This document shows, in pieces, positions 1-6,920 of a DNA stretch of 46,950 nucleotides. Source of the DNA: Caballeronia sp. SEWSISQ10-4 2 (lineage in GTDB: Bacteria > Pseudomonadota > Gammaproteobacteria > Burkholderiales > Burkholderiaceae); contig NZ_JALPRJ010000057.1 in the NCBI RefSeq assembly GCF_030464885.1, positions 1 through 46,950 of the forward strand. The letters are read 5' to 3'. The translations under genes were made by a program, and so were the position numbers. The notes beneath the pieces were generated by a model. That model saw nothing but the letters and a program-made list of their open reading frames with translations, ran no database searches and had not been told where the DNA came from. Each line of letters begins with the position of its first letter. Position 1 is the stretch's first letter.

Positions 1-157
1 CGCCGTTGGAAAAAGAAATGACGTGCCGCCACGCACAGTGGCTAATAGTGATAAAAAACACAGCTAATTCACGCAGACCACTAACGCAGAAAGCACCAAC
101 CCGGCACCGACCCCCAACCGCCCAACCCAAAACCCCGTCCACCGGCGCGAGCGCCCC
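1..157 (+). repeat. Dispersed intergenic repeat, copy 1 (window edge)
   Basis: This stretch reads as a non-coding repeat cut by the window edge. Its first ~120 bases match, by eye at roughly 80-85%, the reverse complement of about 11050-11185. The shared landmarks in order are a GTTGGAAAAAGAAATGA block, the GTGCCGCCACGCACAGTGGC block, an AGTGATAAA block, a CACGCAGACC block and an AACCCGGCA block, ending near AAAACCCCGT. The match between two places with no shared protein frame argues for a dispersed repeat family rather than a gene. A short open frame crosses it but has no protein-like features. From 158 to 257 nothing recognisable is present. The true left end is outside the window. Confidence 0.75.
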
Positions 158-257
158 CCGACCTACTCAACTAATTTCGCAACAGCGACTTAGGGAAATT
201 GACTGACGCCAGAACGTCGCTCGCGCCTTACGTTCCAATCCGCGCACCCTCTCCGGA

Positions 258-929
258 TCAGAATGTCAGCACGCTAAGAAACATCCGCTGCAGCCAGCCC
301 AGTGTCGTCGCATCGGCAAGCATGCCGACTCCCGCCTGCTCAATACGCGCATTGGCGACCTTGCTCGACGACACGTAGTTGCCAACTTCAATATCTTTAG
401 GATTGACGATACCGGATAACCGCAAGCGATCCCGGTTCGAGTTCATCGCGATGATCTTGTCGCCTGCGATGACCAGATTGCCGGTGGGCAGGGTCGCGAT
501 AACCGACACTGCCAGCGTGCCCGTCATCCCCGTGGTGTTCGACACGGCGCCCTTCCCCTTGAACGTCGTGCTCGCGGACCCTACGTTGAACAGCTTGGCA
601 AGTTTTGCTGCCGCGTTGGTCGACTTATCGGCGGCTTCCGCGGTGATATCGCTTGCACGGTCAGCTGATGCATCGCCGCTGTTATTGGCTGAATACGACT
701 CGGCGAGACGGATCGTCAACACGTCGCCCACGTGTTGCGCGCGAGGTGTTTCGTAAAAAGCGAGCGTGTTGCCGCCCTGGAAAATCGACCCCCCTGTTTC
801 CATATTCAGAGGGCTCGAGACCACGACCGGCGCGAAGGTCGGCATATCGACAATGGACTTCTGGTCGCCCACGCATCCAGCCAATGAGACCAACCCGCTA
901 GCCAGGATCACAAACTTTAACGAGTTCAT
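258..929 (-). CDS. flgH: FlgH-like flagellar L-ring lipoprotein, stand-alone
   Basis: FlgH builds the outer-membrane L ring around the flagellar rod. The 223-residue protein begins with a lipoprotein signal ending in a lipobox (SLAGC, Cys19). Family landmarks follow in order: GGSIFQGG near residue 47, HVGDVLTIRL near 66, FKGKGA near 122, a LPTGNLVIAGDK block near 147, RLSGIVNPKDIE near 170, and a C-terminal block containing GWLQRMF. The length is normal for FlgH (about 220-235 residues). What is odd is the context: no flgG, flgI or flgJ is adjacent, and the upstream genes encode a mini-lipoprotein and a small Pro-rich protein. It may be a second copy or belong to a reduced secondary system. 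The ATG at 929 has no strong ribosome site. Downstream lies only repeat DNA. Confidence 0.88.
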   Translation of the reverse strand: MNSLKFVILASGLVSLAGCVGDQKSIVDMPTFAPVVVSSPLNMETGGSIFQGGNTLAFYETPRAQHVGDVLTIRLAESYSANNSGDASADRASDITAEAADKSTNAAAKLAKLFNVGSASTTFKGKGAVSNTTGMTGTLAVSVIATLPTGNLVIAGDKIIAMNSNRDRLRLSGIVNPKDIEVGNYVSSSKVANARIEQAGVGMLADATTLGWLQRMFLSVLTF

Positions 930-1063
930 GTTTTCAATGTATCGCCAGATTAAGGGTGTTGCTCAAGCACTGCGCGATGGTGATCCTGGCCAGCGTTTAG
1001 TTGCTGACTTACCACTGAACGCCACTCGCGCGCTCGTCATGTCGAGCCGTGGCTCAACCATCA

Positions 1064-1261
1064 TCAATCGATTGCAGCAGCGCACGTATCAAACGGCGCG
1101 GCAACCGCGTTACCCACGCCTGGCACAATCTTGACCGTGGCCGACACCAACCGGCACGGCAGCGCAGCCAACCCGCAACCTTCCATTGGCAATACGACCG
1201 TGCCGGCTATCAGGCATGCGACTAGCCGCGCGTATGATTTGTAAGACCGAAAATTCAGCAT
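1064..1261 (-). CDS. DUF6726-type mini-lipoprotein
   Basis: This gene encodes a 65-residue secreted mini-lipoprotein. The start is taken at the ATG at 1261; a longer open frame exists upstream but overlaps the preceding gene. The signal has basic residues near the N-terminus, a hydrophobic stretch at about 12-25, and a lipobox-like PMEGC with Cys29. The mature part carries two more cysteines and the pattern GLAALPCRLVS, then KIVPGVGNAVAAP, then DTCAAAID at the end. I recognise this as the DUF6726 pattern common in Burkholderiaceae; no function is known to me. It starts about 20 bases after the stop of the small Pro-rich gene, so the two are probably co-transcribed. FlgH follows 134 bases downstream on the same strand. 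Confidence 0.72.
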   Translation of the reverse strand: MLNFRSYKSYARLVACLIAGTVVLPMEGCGLAALPCRLVSATVKIVPGVGNAVAAPFDTCAAAID

Positions 1262-1280
1262 AGAAGAGACCACTACCTTG

Positions 1281-1466
1281 TTATGCGCTGGTGTTGATGC
1301 GGGTGCCAACCAAGCCGTTCGAAGGCGGCGCTGCAGGAGTTGGCTCAACCGGCAGTGATGGGCCTGACTTGGCGCTATTGCCGGCAGCATTGCCAGCGCT
1401 ACCGCCGGCAGGGCGCGTCGGCGTCGGTGCAACACGTTCCGCAGGGGCATAACTGTTGACGTTCAT
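1281..1466 (-). CDS. Small Pro/Ala/Ser-rich protein, paralog A
   Basis: This gene encodes a 61-residue protein of unknown function. It is rich in Pro, Ala, Gly and Ser, with no hydrophobic segment or cysteine. It is paralogous to the gene at 6554-6748: both begin M-x-V-x-S, share an APT-x-x-RP-x-G motif near residues 13-21, and end in the identical stretch GLVGTRINTSA. The ATG at 1466 was chosen because both paralogs have a GAAAG-x-GAG ribosome-site-like sequence 7 to 8 bases upstream. However, the same frame is open upstream to a TTG at 1559. The stretch just before the ATG differs from the paralog mostly at third codon positions (ASIPSSLLK-x-SL shared), so a longer product is possible. The conserved C-terminus could be a recognition or export tail; that is inference. 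Confidence 0.65.
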   Translation of the reverse strand: MNVNSYAPAERVAPTPTRPAGGSAGNAAGNSAKSGPSLPVEPTPAAPPSNGLVGTRINTSA

Positions 1467-1560
1467 GATCAAACTCGCTTTCAATAAAGATGAAGGGATC
1501 GAGGCAGCATCAGAGCGGACTTGAACGCATGCCGGGTCGCTAGAATTCTCTTTCGACAAC

Positions 1561-1640
1561 GAATGATCACGCGTTACGGCTCGCGCTGATTAATGAATGA
1601 CCACACGCTTTTCTCGACTCCTTACGAGCACTTACCGCAT
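1561..1640 (-). promoter_or_regulatory. Conserved upstream element of small-protein paralog A
   Basis: About 95-175 bases upstream of the ATG at 1466, an ungapped block matches the corresponding position upstream of paralog B (6841-6920). By eye count, 48 of 60 positions are identical from GAGTC to the terminal GATCATTC, and a further 13 of 18 match upstream from GCGGTAA. Conserved cores include GTAAGGAGTC, GGAAAA or GAAAA, TCATTC-x-TTAAT, CGAGCCGT-x-ACGCG and GATCATTC. No common reading frame stays open in both copies, since frame +1 hits TAA here but not in B. This favours a promoter, operator or structured leader over coding DNA. Confidence 0.55.
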
Positions 1641-1660
1641 AGTCAGGATCGCCATCAATC

Positions 1661-2380
1661 CTAGATCTTCACGTCGACCAGCAACCCGAGCGGATTCCAG
1701 CTAAGGCCTTTAGTCTCGGCACCCAAACCGTCGAGAACATCGGCAAGCGACACCTCTCCCGTGTCACTCGCAGGCGTTACATAGGATTGCAACGCGTTGT
1801 CCAGCGTGCTGACCGCGCCAGCTATCGCGCTGCTGTCAGCGGAACCCGGATCGCTGGTGGGCGTTGACTGGTGTACGTCGTCGAGTTGCCAGTCCCATGT
1901 GTCGCTGGGACTACTGCTATTGGCAGAAGAGGTTGACCGGACAGTCTTCGCAAGCTCTTGTATGGACGAGCCAAGATCGGCATAAGCGGAAGTCACTGCG
2001 TCGGTTGGCGCGGCGTCGCCCTCTTGCTGAGCAGGTCCACCAATCGCATTCTGCAAGACAAGCGCCTGGTATAGCGCAACAAGGAACTGCTGACCGGCGC
2101 TCCTGTTCGCCTGCCCTCGTGCCTGAGAGTCCGCCGTGCCCGAGCTGCCTCCCAAGGAGTCCGTGTCAGTGAGGCTGATGCTGGTGGGCGGAAACCCGTT
2201 CGCGTCGAGCCCCAAGCGCTGCAGGGTTAGCTTGAGCGCCTCCAACAAGGTATCCCCACTTGCCGACGACGTCACCGCCGACCGCTCAGGAAGTGCGCTG
2301 GGTACATTGTTGGAAGGAGGTTTCGCCGTGCTATTGGGCAAATCCGAGGATGAAACTGACATGCTGGAGTCGAGTGCCAT
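1661..2380 (-). CDS. Unknown Ser/Ala-rich acidic protein
   Basis: I do not recognise this 239-residue protein. It has no signal peptide and no membrane segment. Residues 1-40 are low-complexity Ser/Pro/Ala. Two short amphipathic segments are predicted: TLLEALKLTLQRLGL near 44-58 and QFLVALYQALVLQNA near 97-111, in a pattern often seen in small helical Ala/Ser-rich proteins. A long Ser/Asp/Thr-rich linker follows to about 200, then a C-terminal segment ending SWNPLGLLVDVKI. It lies upstream of the conserved element and small-protein paralog A on the same strand, about 195 bases away, so it may be transcribed separately. A ribosome site GAGAGAAG precedes the ATG at 2380. The composition resembles secreted or cell-surface accessory proteins, but no function is assigned. 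Confidence 0.6.
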   Translation of the reverse strand: MALDSSMSVSSSDLPNSTAKPPSNNVPSALPERSAVTSSASGDTLLEALKLTLQRLGLDANGFPPTSISLTDTDSLGGSSGTADSQARGQANRSAGQQFLVALYQALVLQNAIGGPAQQEGDAAPTDAVTSAYADLGSSIQELAKTVRSTSSANSSSPSDTWDWQLDDVHQSTPTSDPGSADSSAIAGAVSTLDNALQSYVTPASDTGEVSLADVLDGLGAETKGLSWNPLGLLVDVKI

Positions 2381-2841
2381 AGCTTCTCTCAGTTGGTTGT
2401 TCCGCGATGCCGAATCGGTTGCGTCGAGCGAAAATCGCAGTGCCGCGCAGAGTTGAATGGCGAGCGCGCGGAGTCGTTCGCCCAGACGTCATATCGACCG
2501 GCGGGCGGGAATCTGTAGCGTTGGAAAGACGATGTAAGAAGCCGATTCACGCTTGTGTGCCAGCACGCCTTGCGGGCTATGCGATGACCGGAATCGCGAT
2601 GAAATATACGGTAACGGATGCATCACTTCGCGCCCTGTATCAGCTTGTAAACCGTGCAGGTTTTTTATGGATTGTCTAAGCTTGGAACATTGCGAATGCG
2701 GCCAAGAGATCGGTCTATTGATGACTTATTTGCCTGACGATCTGAGCTCCTTTGCTCATTCTCTTACCGGGCCTTTCGTATCCTAATGTTGTTCGCACCG
2801 CTGACGTTATCACTGAGTATTGAACGTACTTGGAGGATGAA
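2381..2841. other. Intergenic region without recognisable gene
   Basis: This 461-base gap separates two genes pointing away from each other (2380 on minus, 2842 on plus), so it must hold both promoters. Short open frames cross it but show neither protein-like composition nor ribosome sites. Base composition becomes less GC-rich from about 2580 onward than in the flanking genes. I see no repeat, hairpin terminator or RNA gene. Confidence 0.5.
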
Positions 2842-3102
2842 ATGGATTTTTCTACGACAGGCGAGATTGCTTGCAAAGTGCGCATCAACCCCATCATGCT
2901 TGTTAGCGGCCAGGGTGTATCAAGTCGCGCAATCCGGTATCGCGGGAAACATACGCTGCGTGCAATACTGGGATTCCTCGATAGCCAGCGTGAGGTTCGC
3001 GCGTTGGTCTTCAGCCACTCGTCCAACGGAGAGATGTTGTGGGTCGACGTTCAGACCGGGGAGTTGAGGAGCTTTGAGGAGTGGCGATTCGAAGCGGCGT
3101 GA
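2842..3102 (+). CDS. Unknown 86-residue protein, paralog of the 145-residue gene at 3490-3927
   Basis: This is a small soluble protein of unknown function. The start at 2842 is supported by GGAGG five bases upstream; an in-frame TTG at 2830 is an alternative but would overlap that site. From residue ~31 it reads YRGK, then a L-x-x-ILGFL helix, RALVFSH, and WVDVQTGEL. The minus-strand protein at 3490-3927 has YRGK, VLRFL, RALVYSH and WIDVMSGEV in the same order and spacing. The shared block of about 45 residues looks like a small alpha/beta domain. The two copies lie within 800 bases of each other on opposite strands, suggesting an old local duplication. No signal peptide is visible, and nothing nearby indicates its role. 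Confidence 0.62.
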   Translation: MDFSTTGEIACKVRINPIMLVSGQGVSSRAIRYRGKHTLRAILGFLDSQREVRALVFSHSSNGEMLWVDVQTGELRSFEEWRFEAA

Positions 3103-3125
3103 ACAAGCTCACTTGTGAACCTCCG

Positions 3126-3151
3126 GCACCCCGCAATCAACGGGGTGTCGT
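3126..3151. terminator. Hairpin between convergent genes
   Basis: CACCCCG (3127-3133) pairs perfectly with CGGGGTG (3141-3147) around a 7-base loop, and outer GC/GTGC bases could extend the stem. It sits in the 58-base gap between genes ending at 3102 (plus) and 3161 (minus). There is no T tract on either side, so it is a weak terminator candidate at best. Confidence 0.35.
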
Positions 3152-3160
3152 GCGCGGTGA

Positions 3161-3388
3161 TCAGGTAATAAAGACGATCCGATCCCCTGTCTTCGAACCG
3201 CACTCCACGAAATACGCAGTACGGGCAGCCCTCACGTCGAGGAGAACGCGTTCCACGCCTTCAACACCGGGACTGTCATGCAAATGCGTTTTAACGATGA
3301 CTTCCGAACTCGGATTGGCTAAAGCGTCACGCCTGATTTCCACGAGATGCCTGACGGCATCCCGCTGGTTCATAAAATACAGAATCAT
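3161..3388 (-). CDS. Unknown 75-residue protein
   Basis: This gene encodes a small protein of unknown function. The ATG at 3388 lies 10 bases after AAGGA; a TTG at 3394 is an alternative start. The N-terminus is short and hydrophobic (MILYF) and is followed by a charged helix. The second half has a regular alternating pattern (ERVLLDVRAARTAYFVEC, then DRIVFIT) that looks like beta strands of a compact domain. The domain is compatible with those of its neighbours in size, but I see no convincing alignment to the 86/145-residue family. It converges on the gene ending at 3102. Downstream of its stop there is only the hairpin. Coding status is inferred from composition and the ribosome site, not from a known family. 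Confidence 0.45.
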   Translation of the reverse strand: MILYFMNQRDAVRHLVEIRRDALANPSSEVIVKTHLHDSPGVEGVERVLLDVRAARTAYFVECGSKTGDRIVFIT

Positions 3389-3489
3389 TAACAACGTGTC
3401 CTTACCGCAGTTAAAACGGCGCTAGCTGGCGCTACTTTCCGTCGCACCTGCAAGCGGCACAGGAAACGCAGGGAGACGTTGGCGCTCCA

Positions 3490-3927
3490 CTACCGGGCGG
3501 TGACTTCACCCGACATCACGTCGATCCAGACAGGGCCCTCATCAGCTTGGTGGCTATAAACGAGCGCTCGTGCTTGCGGTCCCGCTATTCTTAGAAAGCG
3601 CAGTACGTCGCTACGACGCTGCTTGCCGCGATAAGGGACGCGGCGCATCCTTTGACCGCACTCCATGAGCAATACGACATCGTTATGCTTCAGGAGCCGC
3701 TCTATCATTGTTTCGGTCAATCCGTGGGCTGATTCGATTGCCGCCGTTCGCTGACTGATGTGCGTAACACCGTTATCCGGTGACGATTCGAACTGTGCGG
3801 GCGGCGAAAGGAAGAGAGTGACATTCCTCATGCCTTGATTGGCATACCGAACGTCTTGCAGAGCAGTGGCTGCTTTCCGCCTGGGAATGTCGCGAACCCC
3901 GGCCGCCCGTTTCGTGGCGCGAGTCAT
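3490..3927 (-). CDS. Unknown 145-residue protein coupled to a mini-lipoprotein gene
   Basis: This protein has unknown function. Residues 1-25 are basic (many Arg/Lys), about 30-70 is a linker, and about 72-145 is a domain shared with the 86-residue protein at 2842-3102: YRGK, VLRFL, RALVYSH, then WIDVMSGEV near the C-terminus. Its ATG at 3927 overlaps the stop codon of the small lipoprotein gene upstream in an ATGA arrangement, so the two are very probably translationally coupled. Internal methionines (for example in NQGMRN) are alternative starts, but the overlap favours 3927. There is no signal peptide, so this is likely a cytoplasmic partner of, or simply co-expressed with, the exported mini-lipoprotein. 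No catalytic motif is visible. Confidence 0.6.
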   Translation of the reverse strand: MTRATKRAAGVRDIPRRKAATALQDVRYANQGMRNVTLFLSPPAQFESSPDNGVTHISQRTAAIESAHGLTETMIERLLKHNDVVLLMECGQRMRRVPYRGKQRRSDVLRFLRIAGPQARALVYSHQADEGPVWIDVMSGEVTAR

Positions 3928-4070
3928 TTACATCCGACCGAGCATACGAGGGCCGACACGCCTGCCACCGCACCGAAAAGTCCGCCCAGCGCGAACGTTT
4001 CCACCGAAGTGGCGCACGCTTGAAGATTGAGTATGCAAAAGAGCATCGCGATGAAAATACAGCGCCGCAA
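3924..4070 (-). CDS. 48-residue mini-lipoprotein with TTG start
   Basis: This small gene encodes a lipoprotein. The TTG at 4070 follows AGGGAG with a seven-base spacer. The peptide starts MRRC, continues with a hydrophobic core (IFIAMLFCIL), and reaches a lipobox LQAC with the acylated Cys at position 19. The remaining 29 residues are Gly/Ala/Val-rich with two cysteines near the C-terminus (VCSVGCK). The arrangement recalls the DUF6726-type protein at 1064-1261 (short lipoprotein, two late cysteines), but the sequence differs. The stop codon overlaps the next gene's ATG (ATGA), which is strong evidence that both are real. No ATG in this frame lies before residue 9, so a TTG start is required for an intact signal peptide. 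Confidence 0.6.
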   Translation of the reverse strand: MRRCIFIAMLFCILNLQACATSVETFALGGLFGAVAGVSALVCSVGCK

Positions 4071-4360
4071 GATTTTTCTCCCTCAAACGTCGTTGCTGCG
4101 GGTCGGACCGGCTGGAATTACGACGTGCCTGACGCAGCTTCCATTGATAAATATCGAGTGCGTCTGGGGAGTCCATGCCTCTGGACTCCATGCACGCACA
4201 GAGAGATTAGAGCGGTTTGGGGAGGGGCATTTCGGCAATTACGGGCTGTAGATGCCATCTGCTTACAGGGCATTACCCGGTTGACCGCGCAAAGGCAACA
4301 AGGCTCTCAAGGGTCCTTTAGCGCGCCGTGTTCGTTAAATATAGGCGGTGCGCCGACACT

Positions 4361-4915
4361 CTAATAAGCGGCAGCTACCTGCATCACTTCCGAGCCGGCA
4401 GGCATGGCAAGCGCCCTGATTTCGTGAATCAGTCCATGAGTCTTCGCCTCATCTGCGTTCATCGTGCGGCCGTGGAGAAAAATCCCGCCTATGTTCGTTT
4501 TCTCAATCGACGTTTCCTGAGCAATGATCGTCGCCATGCGCTCGTTATCTGACCTTAGCGAGCTTAGTGCTTCCTCGACTGCGGCAATGCCTTGCGGTCC
4601 GTTGAAGGTGCGATTGCTGCTATGAAGATAGAAGGTCGCGCTAGGCACGGCGATGCGTCTCGCGCCTGCAAGGAACACAATGCTCGCGATCGAGTCGACG
4701 TTTCCAACGTTGATGAAGTTGATCGGCGCGGGAAGCGCCTTGATGAAGGAATATGACGCGATGCCCGCGTGCACCTGTCCACCCAACGAATTCATCAGCA
4801 CGGTGATGGACGTGGGAGGTGCCGGCCGGGTCAAAACGATCGTGAGCAGCGTGTGAAGATTATTGATGCTCGGTTCGTTGATCGGCGCCTGGTAGTTCAA
4901 GAATAAATCACCCAC
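4361..4915 (-). CDS. ClpP-fold serine protease homolog, degenerate triad
   Basis: This 184-residue protein of the ClpP/crotonase superfamily is close in length to ClpP subunits. Landmarks are MNSLGGQVHAGIASY near residues 41-55 (the oxyanion-loop glycines), GNVDSIAS with the predicted nucleophile Ser75, and FYLH with His98. The end of the fold is present as NADEAKTHGLIHEI near 153-166, matching the A-x-EA-x-x-YGLID block of ClpP. In ClpP the catalytic Asp sits just before the R-F-L that precedes this block; here the position is Gly149 (HGRTMN), so the canonical Asp is missing. It could be an inactive or re-specialised homolog, perhaps prophage- or accessory-derived. The GTG at 4915 is the start; the frame is closed shortly upstream. 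It is not next to clpX. Confidence 0.72.
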   Translation of the reverse strand: MGDLFLNYQAPINEPSINNLHTLLTIVLTRPAPPTSITVLMNSLGGQVHAGIASYSFIKALPAPINFINVGNVDSIASIVFLAGARRIAVPSATFYLHSSNRTFNGPQGIAAVEEALSSLRSDNERMATIIAQETSIEKTNIGGIFLHGRTMNADEAKTHGLIHEIRALAMPAGSEVMQVAAAY

Positions 4916-5050
4916 GAAATTGCCCTTGCATGGTCACGTTGAAATAGTAGCGGCTCAATGGCCCGCTTGAGCTTCCGCGCGAGGAGGCGGGTGCAGCCCG
5001 GATGAGTTCGGTAAGACGATGCGAGGGCGCCAAGGCGCAACAGGTGCCGC

Positions 5051-6271
5051 TCAAATAAAGGGGGCTGCCTGATTCAACCAAAGGTCGTCGACTGGTGGAA
5101 GATTCCACAGCCTGGGGTCTTCGATTGCCACTATCCGGTCCGCACCTTTAATTTTCTTCAGGTCCACGACCTGAGGCAAAACAGGTTGGTTCGACTTGCA
5201 CGAAAAGAACATCTTGACGATTGGCGTCAGGATGGATCCACTGCCCTGATCGAGCACGACAGCAAGAAAGCCGGATTCCAGCCGAACCACCGCGCCCACA
5301 GGGTAGATGCCGACCGTGCTGATAAAAGCCGCGAGAATGGTCTTGTCGAACTGCCCTTCCCACGAAGCCATGCTGCGCAGCGCCTGAGTCGGATGCCAGG
5401 ACGATTTATACGGGCGATCGGACGTGACGGCGTCATACACGTCGCAAACCGCACCCATCCGCGCAAGCAAGGGGATAGCCTTGTCCGCGAGTCCATCCGG
5501 GTAGCCTAGGCCATTGATCTTTTCGTGGTGGTGTAGCGCAACCTCCAGCACGCCCGCAGTGACATCGGCTGACTGCAGCATTTTCCAGCCATCGTAGGCA
5601 TGCTTCTTTGCAACCTCGAATTCTTCGGTGCTTAGTTTTCCCGGCTTGTTAAGCACGGCGAGTGGCATGAGCGCCTTGCCCAGGTCATGCAGCAAGCCGG
5701 CCACGCCGGCCTCGAGGACGTCCGGTTCATCAAAACCGAGTTCGCGCGCCAGCGCCGTCATCAACGCGCATACGGCGACAGAATGCATGTACGTGTAACC
5801 ATCGTGGTGTTTGAGGCGCGCCACGCTGATCAATGCATGCGGGTTACGCATGACGGATGCGGCAATAGTCTCGACCAGGGGCATCATGGTGCTGCCGGCG
5901 ACCACCTTCCCCATGCGGGCTTGCTGAAACACCAGCTTCATCTCATTGGACGCCGATTCAAACAAACGCTTCGCGTGTTCGATTTCCTTGCCGATCGGTT
6001 TTCGCGATGTTTGCGAGCGTGTCGCAACGGGTAGATGATCGTCCTCGGCCTCCCCGCCGGACTCGACCGGATCCAGGGAGTCCTCGGCGCACTCCAGGCC
6101 TCTGTCCGTATCGATCACAATCGACGTAATTCCGCTTGAGACGATCTTCTCGATATCACCGGCTGTGAGCAAGAACGAGTTCTTCCAGAACGGGTGATCG
6201 ATCCAGCGCCGATCCAGACTGTGCAGGAACATGCCAGGACGCAATGATGAGGCTGCGACCGTTTTCAACAT
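5051..6271 (-). CDS. HD-GYP cyclic-di-GMP phosphodiesterase with DUF3391 domain
   Basis: Proteins of this type hydrolyse c-di-GMP to lower its level and promote motility over biofilm. The N-terminal ~100 residues (SLRPGMFL, then SLDRRW, FLLTAGDIEKI) match the DUF3391 domain usual for this subgroup. An Asp/Glu-rich linker follows, then the HD-GYP domain, with the HD pair in GLLHDLGKA near residues 195-196 and the signature HHEKINGLGYP near 248-258. All key residues are intact, so activity is expected. I chose the ATG at 6271 because GGAG lies seven bases upstream; an in-frame ATG at 6292 has no ribosome site. The protein lacks membrane segments and should be cytoplasmic. It is monocistronic as far as can be seen. 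Confidence 0.9.
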   Translation of the reverse strand: MLKTVAASSLRPGMFLHSLDRRWIDHPFWKNSFLLTAGDIEKIVSSGITSIVIDTDRGLECAEDSLDPVESGGEAEDDHLPVATRSQTSRKPIGKEIEHAKRLFESASNEMKLVFQQARMGKVVAGSTMMPLVETIAASVMRNPHALISVARLKHHDGYTYMHSVAVCALMTALARELGFDEPDVLEAGVAGLLHDLGKALMPLAVLNKPGKLSTEEFEVAKKHAYDGWKMLQSADVTAGVLEVALHHHEKINGLGYPDGLADKAIPLLARMGAVCDVYDAVTSDRPYKSSWHPTQALRSMASWEGQFDKTILAAFISTVGIYPVGAVVRLESGFLAVVLDQGSGSILTPIVKMFFSCKSNQPVLPQVVDLKKIKGADRIVAIEDPRLWNLPPVDDLWLNQAAPFI

Positions 6272-6553
6272 AAGCCAACTCCGATGAGCCATGTTTTGGA
6301 ACTGGTGAGGGGATAAGCAACAACACCATCAGCTTCGACCCACATGCACGCGCTCCACCAATGCACTAATCAGATCCTTGATTTCTTTCACTCGATACCT
6401 TGCTTGCCAACGCGAGAGCATAGGCCTTAAGCCCGTTGCCCTCGATGATAGTGACAATCTACACGACTCGCTCCAGGCGACTGGAACCTATTGCATCTTC
6501 AGGACCGAGGCCCCGCCGTAAATGTCCTGGATAGGGAAAATTCGACTATCAGG

Positions 6554-6748
6554 TCATGCGCTGGTGTTAATGCGCGTACCGACCAGGCCGGACGACGGCA
6601 ACGCCGTAGGGGAGGTTTCCTCAGCAGGCAGCGACGACGAAGCCGGTTTATTAGCGCCTTCGCCGGTTGCCCTGCCTGTGCTTGTACCGGTCGGGCGGAT
6701 GCGCGTCGGTGCAATGGGTTCCGTAGGCACTTGACTGGTCACTTTCAT
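6554..6748 (-). CDS. Small Pro/Thr/Ser-rich protein, paralog B
   Basis: This 64-residue protein of unknown function is the second copy of the family at 1281-1466. It shares the M-x-V-x-S start, an IAPT-x-IRP-x-G motif, a Gly/Ala/Ser-rich middle and the identical C-terminal GLVGTRINTSA. The ribosome site GAAAGGGAG lies 7 bases before the ATG at 6748 and is better than in copy A. As in copy A, the frame is open upstream (to a TTG at 6886), and the 13 codons before the ATG are conserved mainly at the protein level, so a longer form is possible. Unlike copy A, it is not followed by a DUF6726 gene. There is no signal peptide in the short form. The conserved tail is the obvious functional candidate. 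Confidence 0.65.
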   Translation of the reverse strand: MKVTSQVPTEPIAPTRIRPTGTSTGRATGEGANKPASSSLPAEETSPTALPSSGLVGTRINTSA

Positions 6749-6840
6749 GGTCAGGCTCCCTTTCAATAGAGACGACGGGATCGAGGCAAGCTCAGGGCAG
6801 GATCGAGCGTGCGCCACGTCGCCAAGCTTGTTTGGACATT

Positions 6841-6920
6841 GAATGATCGCGCGTAACGGCTCGTGATCATTAAAGAATGATCGCAAGATTTTCCAGACTC
6901 CTTACCGGAGATTACCGCTC
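6841..6920 (-). promoter_or_regulatory. Conserved upstream element of small-protein paralog B
   Basis: This block aligns without gaps to 1561-1640 (48/60 identical by eye over the core). On the minus strand it contains a perfect dyad, GATCATT-CTTT-AATGATC, and a second GATCATTC 25 bases further on; the dyad is degenerate in copy A while GATCATTC is kept. The distance to the downstream ATG (about 95 bases) is the same as in copy A. It could be a regulator site pair or the top of a structured leader. Confidence 0.55.

Noticed and set aside
6..206. Short plus-strand open frame at the left edge
   Set aside because: It lies in the dispersed repeat, which recurs in inverted orientation at 11030-11185 without keeping a frame.
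4908..5108. Minus-strand 66-codon frame between the HD-GYP and ClpP-like genes
   Set aside because: It overlaps the end of the HD-GYP gene and is rich in Ser/Arg with no domain; its coding status could not be supported.
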